Assembly: GCA_934196725.1 (NCBI GenBank)
Contig: CAKPWR010000013.1
Coordinates: forward strand, 1 to 49,048
DNA from: an uncultured Prevotella sp.
GTDB lineage: Bacteria > Bacteroidota > Bacteroidia > Bacteroidales > Bacteroidaceae
DNA length: 49,048 nt
Direction: 5' to 3'
A program made the position numbers and the translations under genes. The notes beneath the pieces were generated by a model. The model was not told where the DNA came from. It saw only the letters and a program-made list of their open reading frames with translations, and did not search any database. Of this stretch, positions 41,493 to 49,048 are shown piece after piece (within the stretch, counting starts at the first letter, position 1; every line of letters begins with the position of its first letter).

Positions 41493-44399
41493 ATGGGGAA
41501 AGAGAAATATATAGAGATTAAAGGGGCGAGAGCCAACAACCTGAAGAATATCGACGTGAAGATACCACAGGGCAAGTTTGTTGCCATTACGGGTGTCTCC
41601 GGGTCGGGCAAGTCTTCATTGGCTTTCGATACCCTATATGCCGAAGGACAGCGCCGGTATGTGGAGTCGCTGTCTTCGTATGCCCGCCAGTTTCTGGGCA
41701 GAATGAGTAAGCCGGAATGTGATTTCATCAAGGGATTACCTCCTGCCATCGCCATCGAGCAGAAGGTGATTTCCCGCAACCCACGTTCTACCGTGGGAAC
41801 AAGTACAGAGATTTACGAATATCTCCGACTGCTCTATGCCCGCATCGGCAAGACCTATTCGCCTATCAGCGGACAGGAAGTGAAGCGCCATACCACAGAG
41901 GATGTCTTAGCCTGTACCCGTCAGTATTCGAAGGGTACCAAGTATGTCATCCTTGCACCTATCCATGTCATCGAAGGCAGAAGCCTCAGCAAACAGCTGG
42001 AGATGTACATGCAGGAAGGCTATGCCCGCATCATGGAGAAGAATGAGTTTGTACGCATCGAAGACTTTCTGGAAGCTGCCGACAAGGAACTGCTGGAAGC
42101 CAGCGGAGAAGACATCAGTAATATCATTGAACAACAGGGAAAGGAGATTTATCTCGTCATCGACCGTGCGTCGGTAAGCGATGAGAAGGATGACATCAGC
42201 CGTCTCTTCGATTCTGCCGAGACAGCCTTCTATGAAGGTGACGGTGCCTGCCGCATTCTCTTCCTGCCTAGCAATATCAGCTATGATTTCTCTACCCGTT
42301 TCGAGGCCGACGGCATCACCTTCGAAGAACCGACAGACAACATGTTTGCCTTCAATTCTCCGCTTGGTGCCTGCCCTACCTGCGAAGGCTTCGGAAGCGT
42401 GATAGGCATCGACGAGAAGCTCGTGATTCCTAACACATCGCTCAGTCTCTATGATGGCTGCGTGGTTTGCTGGCGTGGAGAGAAGATGGGCATGTGGCTC
42501 AAAGAGTTTATCCGCCGTGCCGAACCATTCCACTTCCCTATCTTCAAGCCTTACTATGAGTTGACCCAGAAGGAAAAAGACTGGCTCTGGCATGGTCTGC
42601 CGACAGAGAAGGACCGTGATCCGCACGACCGTGTGAGCATCGACGAATTTTTCAGAATGGTGAAAGAAAACCAGTACAAGATACAATACCGAGTGATGCT
42701 GAGCCGATTCCGCGGCAAGACCATCTGTCCTGACTGTCATGGTACCCGACTCAAGAAGGAAGCCAACTATGTAAAAATAGGTGGCAAGAGCATCACAGAA
42801 CTGGTAGATATGTCAGTAACCAATCTGAGTGCATGGTTCAAGAAGCTGGAGTTGACCGATCACGAGAAAGAAATCAGCAAGCGGCTGCTTACCGAGATAA
42901 CCCATCGTCTGCAATTCCTTCTGGATGTGGGACTTGGATATCTTACGCTCAACCGTCTCTCCAACAGTCTTTCTGGCGGTGAGAGCCAGCGCATCAACCT
43001 GACCACCAATCTCGGTTCATCGCTCGTAGGCAGCGTCTACATCCTCGACGAGCCTAGCATCGGTCTGCACAGCCGTGATACCGACCGCCTCATCAAGGTT
43101 TTGAGAGAACTGCAGGAACTGGGCAATACGGTAGTGGTAGTAGAACACGATGAAGAAATCATGCGAGCAGCCGACTATCTGATAGATATCGGTCCGGATG
43201 CAGGACGCCTTGGCGGAAGAATGGTATATGCCGGTCCTGCATCGGAATATTCCGTAACCGACCAGGAAGAACAGGAAAAGCTTCTGGCGAAATATCCAGA
43301 GAGTTATACCATCAAATATCTCACCCATGCCGAGAAGATAGAGCGCCCAGCCAGTCATCGTGCCTGGAACATGGCGTTAGAAATCAAGGGAGCACGCATG
43401 AACAACCTGCGTGGCATCGACGTAAAGATTCCGCTCAACGTATTCACCGTAGTAACCGGAGTATCAGGTTCGGGAAAAAGTTCACTCATCAAGGGTATTC
43501 TCTACCCTGCCATGCGCCGCAAGCTGGATCTGGTAGCCGATGCACCAGGCGAATACACATCGATAGAAGGCGACCTGAATGCCATCAACCACGTAGAGTT
43601 CGTAGACCAGAATCCTATCGGCAAGAGTACACGAAGCAATCCTGCCACCTATCTGAAGGCATACGATGCCATCCGTACGCTCTTTGCCAACCAGCCACTT
43701 GCCAAGCAGATGGGTTTCACCGCACAATACTTCTCCTTCAATACCGAGGGAGGACGATGCGAAGAATGTAAGGGAGCTGGCTATGTAACCATCGAAATGC
43801 AGTTTATGGCTGACCTTACCCTGACCTGCGAAGCCTGCAAGGGCAAACGGTTCAAGCACGACATCCTGGAAGTGAGATACGGAGGAAAGGACGTGAACGA
43901 AGTACTCAACATGACCGTAAACGAGGCCATCGAGTTCTTCAGCAACGAGAAGCTGCAACACAATGAAGAGGACTTTGCTATCTGCCGCATCATCGTAAGC
44001 CGTCTGAAGCCATTGCAGGAAGTAGGTCTCGGATACATCAAGCTGGGGCAGAACTCCAGTACCCTCTCCGGCGGTGAGAACCAGCGTGTAAAGCTGGCAT
44101 ATTTCATCGGCAAGGAAGAACAGTCGCCAACGCTCTTCATCTTCGATGAGCCAACTACAGGACTCCACTTCCACGACATCAAGCGACTGCTCCACGCCTT
44201 TGATGCACTCATCATGCGTGGTCATTCCCTGGTAGTCATCGAGCACAACCTCGATGTCATCAAATGTGCCGACTATATCATTGACCTTGGACCAGAAGGC
44301 GGTGACAAGGGTGGCAGTCTGGTTGTGGCAGGAACACCGGAAGAAGTGGCAGTCTGCCCAGAGAGCCTGACAGGCAGATTCTTGCAGAAATATCTATAA
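41493..44399 (+). CDS. uvrA: Excinuclease ABC subunit A, UvrA
   Basis: The 968-residue product finds bulky DNA lesions in nucleotide-excision repair. It has two ABC modules: Walker A ITGVSGSGKSSLAFDT (about residues 31-46), SGGESQRINL signature and YILDEPSIGLH; then VTGVSGSGKSSLIKG, SGGENQRVKL and FIFDEPTTGLH. Zinc modules are CPTCEGFG, CPDCHGT and the CEECKGAG...CEACKGKR pair. Length is close to the usual 940. It is downstream of rlmH. Confidence 0.97.
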   Translation: MGKEKYIEIKGARANNLKNIDVKIPQGKFVAITGVSGSGKSSLAFDTLYAEGQRRYVESLSSYARQFLGRMSKPECDFIKGLPPAIAIEQKVISRNPRSTVGTSTEIYEYLRLLYARIGKTYSPISGQEVKRHTTEDVLACTRQYSKGTKYVILAPIHVIEGRSLSKQLEMYMQEGYARIMEKNEFVRIEDFLEAADKELLEASGEDISNIIEQQGKEIYLVIDRASVSDEKDDISRLFDSAETAFYEGDGACRILFLPSNISYDFSTRFEADGITFEEPTDNMFAFNSPLGACPTCEGFGSVIGIDEKLVIPNTSLSLYDGCVVCWRGEKMGMWLKEFIRRAEPFHFPIFKPYYELTQKEKDWLWHGLPTEKDRDPHDRVSIDEFFRMVKENQYKIQYRVMLSRFRGKTICPDCHGTRLKKEANYVKIGGKSITELVDMSVTNLSAWFKKLELTDHEKEISKRLLTEITHRLQFLLDVGLGYLTLNRLSNSLSGGESQRINLTTNLGSSLVGSVYILDEPSIGLHSRDTDRLIKVLRELQELGNTVVVVEHDEEIMRAADYLIDIGPDAGRLGGRMVYAGPASEYSVTDQEEQEKLLAKYPESYTIKYLTHAEKIERPASHRAWNMALEIKGARMNNLRGIDVKIPLNVFTVVTGVSGSGKSSLIKGILYPAMRRKLDLVADAPGEYTSIEGDLNAINHVEFVDQNPIGKSTRSNPATYLKAYDAIRTLFANQPLAKQMGFTAQYFSFNTEGGRCEECKGAGYVTIEMQFMADLTLTCEACKGKRFKHDILEVRYGGKDVNEVLNMTVNEAIEFFSNEKLQHNEEDFAICRIIVSRLKPLQEVGLGYIKLGQNSSTLSGGENQRVKLAYFIGKEEQSPTLFIFDEPTTGLHFHDIKRLLHAFDALIMRGHSLVVIEHNLDVIKCADYIIDLGPEGGDKGGSLVVAGTPEEVAVCPESLTGRFLQKYL

Positions 44400-44479
44400 G
44401 AAAGAAGCAAAAGAAAGTTAGGTAAGCAACTATTAATATAAATAATGTAAAAAATTAGCGTTATACTAAACTTTATATG

Positions 44480-44487
44480 TAATTTTG
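44480..44487 (+). promoter_or_regulatory. Promoter of the DUF1573 gene
   Basis: TAatTTTG (then C) lies 62 bases before ATG 44549. Confidence 0.6.
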
Positions 44488-44548
44488 CATCGAATTATAT
44501 AAAAAAAGCAAGAAAAATCAAAAGAAAACAATAAAAAGAAGAAAGGAA

Positions 44549-44938
44549 ATGAATATGAAAAGAATCATATTGGCATTGACTATGCTCGTAGCTATCACAG
44601 CCACAGCCTCTGCCCAGGCAGAGATCAAGTTTGAAAAGCTCGTTCATGACTTCGGTACATTCGAGGAGAGCAGCCCTGTGCAGAAAGCAACATTTACTTT
44701 CACCAACGTGGGCAACAAACCTCTTATCATCAACCAGGCTATTGCCAGCTGCGGATGTACAGTACCAACTTATACCAAGAAGCCTATCGCTCCTGGCCAG
44801 AAGGGACAGATTAGCGTTACTTACAATGGCAAGGGTATGTTCCCTGGTCATTTCAAGAAGAGCATCACTGTACGTACCAATGGCAGCGTAGAAATGTCTC
44901 GCATCTATATCGAAGGTGTGATGTCTGAAAAGAAATAA
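44549..44938 (+). CDS. DUF1573 secreted protein
   Basis: The 129-residue product has a signal peptide (cleavage near ASAQA) and the DUF1573 beta-sandwich pattern FEKLVHDFGTFEESSPVQKATFTFTNVGNKPLIINQAIASCGCTVP...PGQKGQISVTYN. The function of this Bacteroidetes family is unknown. AAAGGA lies one base before ATG 44549 but seven bases before ATG 44555 (MKRIIL), so the latter may be the true start. The EFR1 gene begins two bases after the stop. Confidence 0.9.
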   Translation: MNMKRIILALTMLVAITATASAQAEIKFEKLVHDFGTFEESSPVQKATFTFTNVGNKPLIINQAIASCGCTVPTYTKKPIAPGQKGQISVTYNGKGMFPGHFKKSITVRTNGSVEMSRIYIEGVMSEKK

Positions 44939-44940
44939 AC

Positions 44941-45786
44941 ATGATATTCTATTTCTCAGGAACAGGAAATACCAAGTGGGCGGCTTCCAGACTGGCATCC
45001 GCTACACATGACAAGCTGGTATCCATAGCCCCCTATATGAGAGCCGATGATACCAAGCATGATATAGCCGAGCCGTTTACCCTTGAAGAGGATGAACGGC
45101 TTGGTTTCGTTTTCCCGGTACATGGCTGGAGAGTACCGAGACTGGTAAGAGAGTTTATCGCAAACCTCAAGATTCAGAGAACAGAGAACGTGGAAGAAGA
45201 CGAGAAGGAAGAGAAAAGACGGCCTTTCGTTTATTGCGTCTGCACGGCAGGTGACAGTATCGGCCTAACCATTGAAAACCTCAATGAAATCATTTCCTCC
45301 AATCCTTCTCTTGCAGCTCTAGGCATTACAGCGGCAGATTCGTCTTACTCCCTGATTATGCCGGAATCATACGTTGGACTTCCTTTTATGGATGTAGATT
45401 CCAAGGAACGCGAAATCCGGAAAAAGGAAGAGGCAGCACAGGAACTGGCAGTAGTCTGCGAGGAGATCTTCAATCGCAAGCAGGGAGTTAACCGACTCGT
45501 CAAAGGTCCAATTCCTTGGTTCTTCACCAAGATTGTAGGTGGGTTCTTCGAGAAGGTACTCATCACCGACAAGCGGTTCCATGTAGTGAAAGACCGTTGC
45601 GTGAAGTGTGGCATCTGTGCCAATGTCTGTCCCGTAGGCGATATCAAGGGCGGTCATGGAGCCTATCCGGAATGGCTGCATCACAAGGATTGCCTCACCT
45701 GCTTCACCTGCTATCACCATTGTCCCCATCATGCCATTGAGTTTGGAAAACAGACTCGGAAAAAGGGACAGTATTTCTTTAAATAA
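44941..45786 (+). CDS. EFR1-family ferredoxin with flavodoxin-like domain
   Basis: The 281-residue product combines an N-terminal flavodoxin-like domain (MIFYFSGTGNTKWAASRL, FMN phosphate loop SGTGNT; FPVHGWRVPRLVREF) with a C-terminal pair of 4Fe-4S ferredoxin motifs, CVKCGICANVCPVGDI and CLTCFTCYHHCPHHAI. It probably passes low-potential electrons in the cytoplasm; the partner is not apparent. It lies in an operon-like row with the DUF1573 gene. Confidence 0.92.
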   Translation: MIFYFSGTGNTKWAASRLASATHDKLVSIAPYMRADDTKHDIAEPFTLEEDERLGFVFPVHGWRVPRLVREFIANLKIQRTENVEEDEKEEKRRPFVYCVCTAGDSIGLTIENLNEIISSNPSLAALGITAADSSYSLIMPESYVGLPFMDVDSKEREIRKKEEAAQELAVVCEEIFNRKQGVNRLVKGPIPWFFTKIVGGFFEKVLITDKRFHVVKDRCVKCGICANVCPVGDIKGGHGAYPEWLHHKDCLTCFTCYHHCPHHAIEFGKQTRKKGQYFFK

Positions 45787-45849
45787 AGAACATGATACGA
45801 TTAAATAACAAGGATATAAAACAAAAAACATCCTAAAACACTTAACAAC

Positions 45850-47697
45850 ATGAAGAAAATCTTACTAGGTCTATCATTGTCATTGATGGCTACAACATCT
45901 ATCTTTGCAGCCAAAGCCAAACCTGGTATCTGCCAACTGATGCTAAGCGATGGAACCTACGTTTCTGCTACACTGAACGGAGACGAGAACTTCCATTATT
46001 ATACGCTCTTGGACGGCACTCCGCTACAATTGGCAGCTGATGGTAAATACGAAAAACAGAGCCACGAGCAACTACAGGCAAGATACCAAACGAGTCTGGC
46101 GAGAAAAACCAGAGCCAGTGGTATCAATAACAATAACAGCTATTTTCCACATCTCGGAACACCAAAGGCATTGGTTATCCTGGTAGAGTTTCAGGATGTG
46201 AAATTCAAGAGCAGTTCACCTGTAGCTACCTTCAACCATTATCTGAATGCAGAAATGGGAGAAGCTGCGCCAGAAGCTGATGCAGAAATCTTCTCTACAT
46301 CAACCCAAAAGTCCAACTATGGTTCGGTAAGAGAATACTTCAGACATTGCAGCTTAGGCAAGTTTGTTCCACAATTTGACATTGTCGGTCCGGTAACACT
46401 CAGTCAGAAATCAGCTTACTACGGAAAGAACAGAAACTCCAACGACATGGACCTGAAAGGAGACCAGATGCTGGGCGAAGCCTGTGCCCTGGTTGACAAC
46501 CAGGTAGACTTTTCACAATATGACTCAGATGGTGATGGTTATGTTGACCTGATATACGTGATTTATGCCGGTTATTCGGAAAGTATCAGCGGTAATTCAG
46601 AAGACTGCCTCTGGCCTAAGTCGGGTACAACCACATTCTACCGATACGACCTGGCAGGAAACAAGAATGGAAAACTCGTCTGCGATGGAAAGAAGTTCTC
46701 ACGCTACGGCATCAATAATGAATTGAACGGTACACCGGAAGATACCCAAAACGGGAAATATCTTCTCAATGGTATCGGACTTTTCTGCCATGAATTCTCA
46801 CATACTCTGGGGCTGCCAGACCATTATCCAACATCCTATCCGGCTGCCAATGCAGACAATCAAAGTCCGGAATACTGGGACCTGATGGATGCTGGAGAAT
46901 ATACCCAGGACGGCTACCGTCCTACCCCATACACTCCATGGGAGAAGATGATAATGGGCTGGGTAGACCCTATCACCCTATCACCAACTCAGGCAGAGCA
47001 GCTGACACTGGAACCATACGATGTGGCATCAAAAGCTTACAAGATAGAGGCTGATGTTGACGACAGCAACTTCTTCATCAACAAAAACTACTCTACCGGC
47101 ACTATCAGTGAGATGACCAAGCAGAACCTCAAGAAGAGAGCACAGGGGGAATTCCTGCTGCTGCAGAATATCAGAAACGAAGGCTGGTATAAAAGTCTGC
47201 CAGGTTACGGTATGCTGGTTTGGCGCATAGATTATGAAGATAAGAATTACGTATCATTATTCGATTATCCAAACGACACCAAGGGAATATCCAGAGTGAT
47301 GGTAGTACCGGCAGACGGCATTGTTATCAACCAGATGAACTGTGGAAATAACAACACATATACCTGGAGCGATTATGACACCAGTAATCAAAACGATCCT
47401 TTCCCTGCTTATGGCATCGGTAAGGATGGCAGCGATGTAAACAGTCTGACCGAAGTGAAATTCAACTGGAGTACCCTGACCACCCGTCCACTTTATAATA
47501 TCAAGAAGGACGAAGCAACAGGTATGGTAACCTTTGATTACCTCAAGAACTTCGCTTCTACAGGCATCAGCAAGCCAATCATCAACATTACCGACAAGCG
47601 ACCTACAGAATACTACGATATGGAAGGTCGTAAGGTGAAGAATCCTATCAAGGGACACCTCTATATCACCAACAAGGGATATAAGATGATATTCTAG
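45850..47697 (+). CDS. M6-family secreted metalloprotease
   Basis: The 615-residue product has a signal peptide (MKKILLGLSLSLMATTSIFA) and the zinc site His314-Glu-Phe-Ser-His318 followed by Gly and Asp (HEFSHTLGLPDHY), as in immune-inhibitor-A-type M6 proteases. The N-terminal 100 residues look like a propeptide. The C-terminus TEYYDMEGRKVKNPIKGHLYITNKGYK resembles tails common on secreted Prevotella proteins; I do not call it a proven type IX secretion signal. It degrades proteins outside the cell. Only a hairpin follows. Confidence 0.92.
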   Translation: MKKILLGLSLSLMATTSIFAAKAKPGICQLMLSDGTYVSATLNGDENFHYYTLLDGTPLQLAADGKYEKQSHEQLQARYQTSLARKTRASGINNNNSYFPHLGTPKALVILVEFQDVKFKSSSPVATFNHYLNAEMGEAAPEADAEIFSTSTQKSNYGSVREYFRHCSLGKFVPQFDIVGPVTLSQKSAYYGKNRNSNDMDLKGDQMLGEACALVDNQVDFSQYDSDGDGYVDLIYVIYAGYSESISGNSEDCLWPKSGTTTFYRYDLAGNKNGKLVCDGKKFSRYGINNELNGTPEDTQNGKYLLNGIGLFCHEFSHTLGLPDHYPTSYPAANADNQSPEYWDLMDAGEYTQDGYRPTPYTPWEKMIMGWVDPITLSPTQAEQLTLEPYDVASKAYKIEADVDDSNFFINKNYSTGTISEMTKQNLKKRAQGEFLLLQNIRNEGWYKSLPGYGMLVWRIDYEDKNYVSLFDYPNDTKGISRVMVVPADGIVINQMNCGNNNTYTWSDYDTSNQNDPFPAYGIGKDGSDVNSLTEVKFNWSTLTTRPLYNIKKDEATGMVTFDYLKNFASTGISKPIINITDKRPTEYYDMEGRKVKNPIKGHLYITNKGYKMIF

Positions 47698-47721
47698 AGA
47701 AAACAGAAATATACATATAAA

Positions 47722-47747
47722 ATAAGGTGAGGGAGACCTCACCTTAT
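47722..47747. terminator. Hairpin after the metalloprotease gene
   Basis: ATAAGGTGAGG, GAGA, CCTCACCTTAT is a perfect 11-bp stem, 24 bases after the stop. No T tract follows on the plus strand, so termination may need other factors. Confidence 0.65.
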
Positions 47748-47780
47748 GAGAAAAACCACAAAACTATTTACCTAGTGGAT

Positions 47781-47872
47781 TGTAAAGTCTAAAAGTTGCA
47801 TAAAACAACATCCATTTTTGTTGATATTGAATGATGCAGTATATATATATTACCCAACTTTTAGACTTTACA
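47781..47872. repeat. 18-bp perfect inverted repeat pair
   Basis: TGTAAAGTCTAAAAGTTG (47781-47798) is the exact reverse complement of 47855-47872; with mismatches the pairing extends about nine bases further out (CTAGTgGat/gaCTaCTAG). An inner CAACA/TGTTG pair narrows the loop. The right arm overlaps the end of the broken Abi frame. Confidence 0.85.
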
Positions 47873-48150
47873 GACTACTAGCCATTCCACATATTATTAC
47901 CTCCATAATGGTTCCATTTCCCATCCCTGCGGAAAGCCGAGACTCAAACACATTGATAGGTAAACCAAAACGTTTAGCTATGCGTTTGCGTATGCGATTT
48001 TGTCTGATGTTACGATAAATGGCATTGACATTTCCAATAGTAAGCAGCTCACCTAAAATCCACGATGGCGGATATGGCTCAGAATAGGTTCGCTTGAAAT
48101 GAAGAACGAACTCTTCTTTGGATTTGCCATATTCAAATGTGTATAAATAA
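47868..48150 (-). pseudogene. Broken Abi-family (abortive infection type) gene fragment
   Basis: On the minus strand the stretch SKEEFVLHFKRTYSEPYPPS, then WILGELLTIGNVNAIYRNI and KRIAKRFGLPINVFESRL reads as the middle of Abi_2 proteins (AbiD/AbiF relatives, usually about 300 residues). The N-terminal two-thirds is absent. The C-terminal RN..CAHH..LWN motif is not in frame; another frame there ends in MWNG, which suggests a frameshift. The open frame continues upstream to 48257, but that part is promoter and leader DNA, so it is not native coding. Decay at both ends is inferred from recall of the family. Confidence 0.65.
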
Positions 48151-48236
48151 AAAACGCCTCGCACGATTTGAGCATTGTTAAGAGGCTTGGCGAGGACTGA
48201 CGCTGCAAAAATACGAATAATTATTGAAAGCACAAA
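48149..48236 (-). promoter_or_regulatory. Consensus promoter with short hairpin leader upstream of the Abi remnant
   Basis: On the minus strand TTTG (48236-48233), 19 bases and TATTTTTG (48213-48206) form a full promoter. The transcript start would be near 48199. Within 50 bases the RNA can pair CCUCGC (48195-48190) with GCGAGG (48162-48157), or alternatively GCCUC (48186-48182) with GAGGC (48160-48156), followed directly by a run of U (48154-48149). This looks like a terminator or attenuator. Confidence 0.6.
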
Positions 48237-48399
48237 CTTTTTAACAAGAAAATTCACAAAAAGAGGATTACTTTGATATATTTATATTTAATAATGTTAA
48301 ATCTCTCCTTAAAATCATATTTTGTACTTGCAAGACTGTTCCCAAATATCTATTGATATACAACTACATTCTTGCCAAAGCATTGCTTATATATTCAAG

Positions 48400-48565
48400 T
48401 TTCGCAAGTTCAGAAGTTAAAGGAGTTAAAGAAGTTATCACTCCCTACGGTCGTTCGGGAAGTTAAGAGACAATAGTCTTCTAGCGTAAACTTAGGACAT
48501 TTGTCCCTTAACTTCCCTCTAACTTCCCTAACTTCCCTTAACTTCCCCACATGCGAAAGTTCAGT
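48400..48565. repeat. AAGTTAA / TAACTTCC self-complementary tract before the recombinase gene
   Basis: Three AGTTAA-type words (48415-48437) face four TAACTTCCC units (48509, 48520, 48529, 48539) in reverse orientation, framed by TTTCGCA (48400) and TGCGAAA (48552). A CTACGGTCGTTCGGGAAG stretch lies between. The remainder of the 48258-48618 gap is AT-rich without a gene I can support. Confidence 0.7.
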
Positions 48566-48618
48566 AAGGTGTAAATAACCCAAAAGCAACATGAGTTACA
48601 AATTAAAAAGTTAGTATT

Positions 48619-49048
48619 ATGGCAACAGTAAAAGTAAAATTCAGAGCATCCTCAGTGCCGGGAAAGGAAGGCACATTGTATTATCACCTCATTCACCAGC
48701 GCAACCTGCGCTGGATCAGTACCGACTATCATGTCTTTCCTGACGAGTGGAACGACAAGAAGTCGGCTATCATTGTTTCTAACCGCAACAACCGACAGGC
48801 ACATCTACAGCTCATCCAGTCGCAAATAGATTGGGAGATAAAGCAGATGCAGCGTATCATCCATGACAAGGAGATGGATGGCATCCCTTATACCATTGAC
48901 GACATAGCTAAGGAGATACAGCAGCTGCCACCGAACCAAAGCGTTTTTGCTTTCTTCCGCCAACAGATAGCCAAGAAGGAGCAGATGCAGTGCATTGGCA
49001 CCAAGAGCAACTATACCAGTGCTGCCAACCGCTTCATGGAGTTTCGTA
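48619..49048 (+). CDS. Tyrosine recombinase (site-specific integrase), 3' end outside window
   Basis: The frame is open from ATG 48619 to the window end, 143 codons. It begins MATVKVKFRASSVPGKEGTL and continues with LYYHLIHQRNLRWISTDYHVFPDEWND, the arm-binding beta-domain of Bacteroidetes tyrosine recombinases, then a helical SAM-like core-binding domain (NQSVFAFFRQQIAKKEQMQCIGTKSNYTSAANRFMEF). The catalytic domain with R-H-R-Y would follow outside. Such genes carry integration of conjugative elements or promoter inversion. The palindromic tract before it may be its target or control region. Confidence 0.88.
   Translation, partial: MATVKVKFRASSVPGKEGTLYYHLIHQRNLRWISTDYHVFPDEWNDKKSAIIVSNRNNRQAHLQLIQSQIDWEIKQMQRIIHDKEMDGIPYTIDDIAKEIQQLPPNQSVFAFFRQQIAKKEQMQCIGTKSNYTSAANRFMEFR

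Noticed and set aside
48497..48550. TAACTTCCC units considered as a CRISPR array
   Set aside because: Units are 9-11 bases with no spacers of regular length and no cas genes; it is a simple repeat.
48410..48592. Minus-strand 60-codon frame before the recombinase
   Set aside because: It is made of the TAACTTCC/AAGTTAA repeat tract; Arg/Glu/Val repeats mirror the DNA repeat.

Overview
The window looks like a chromosomal segment of a gut-type Bacteroidales bacterium, most likely Prevotellaceae (Prevotella/Segatella-like). The case rests on three things. Nearly every intergenic region carries the Bacteroidetes promoter signature (TTTG, about 19-20 bases, TAnnTTTG). The primary sigma factor is the short Bacteroidetes type of 286 residues. 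Many gene families are typical of the order: DUF4270, DUF4861, DUF4491, GldB-like, DUF1573, EFR1 ferredoxin, and a Gly-Gly-starting PurF homologue. The genus is inferred from protein style, not from a marker gene. I saw no tRNA, rRNA or CRISPR array.

Layout. 1-4911 (+): sulfate assimilation genes cysD (5' end outside the window), cysN and cysH, then a tiny membrane ORF and two Pst-type permease genes with no PstB or PstS beside them. 5072-6327 (-): panC-panD (pantothenate). 6503-8921 (+): a glycogen-synthase N-domain protein, a DUF4270 lipoprotein and a 43-residue protein. 9250-10584: gdhA. 10758-11611 (-): two small membrane proteins. 11728-12167 (-): RNase P RNA. 12607-15794 (+): the HtrA/DegP protease, the primary sigma factor RpoD and a secreted Lys/Ala-rich protein. 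15867-18879 (-): GldB-like lipoprotein and dipeptidyl peptidase IV. 19032-23669 (-): mtaB, a YhcC-like radical SAM protein, a family 2 glycosyltransferase and a DUF4861 protein. 23825-23998 (-): a small lipoprotein. 24527-25699: an MFS transporter. 25793-29778 (-): an OmpA-type lipoprotein, mtgA and a UvrD/PcrA helicase. 30014-32456 (+): proS and two unknown genes. 32457-33082: a gene-free stretch with strong structure. 33083-35605: a membrane LuxR-type regulator divergent from an Ntn-hydrolase lipoprotein. 35789-37228 (-): a PurF-like protein. 37363-38631: a short ComEC. 38693-40444 (-): a phosphohexomutase. 40621-47697 (+): DUF4491, rlmH, uvrA, DUF1573, an EFR1 ferredoxin and an M6 metalloprotease. 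47698-49048: an accessory edge with inverted repeats, a broken Abi gene, a promoter plus leader, and the start of a tyrosine recombinase that runs off the window.

Most of the window is conserved housekeeping DNA. The points that stand out are: an abrupt AT-rich insert of normal reading frame inside the helicase gene; the ATPase-less Pst permease pair in a sulfur locus; a PurF homologue without its nucleophilic cysteine; a half-length glycogen synthase lacking the KxGG motif; a perfect 30-bp inverted repeat and an orphan promoter at 32.5-33.0 kb; a sigma-54-like site before htrA; and the decayed Abi/leader/recombinase edge. I see no clear complete new multi-gene system. The best candidates are the membrane-regulator/Ntn-hydrolase pair, the orphan-promoter/inverted-repeat region and the recombinase edge.
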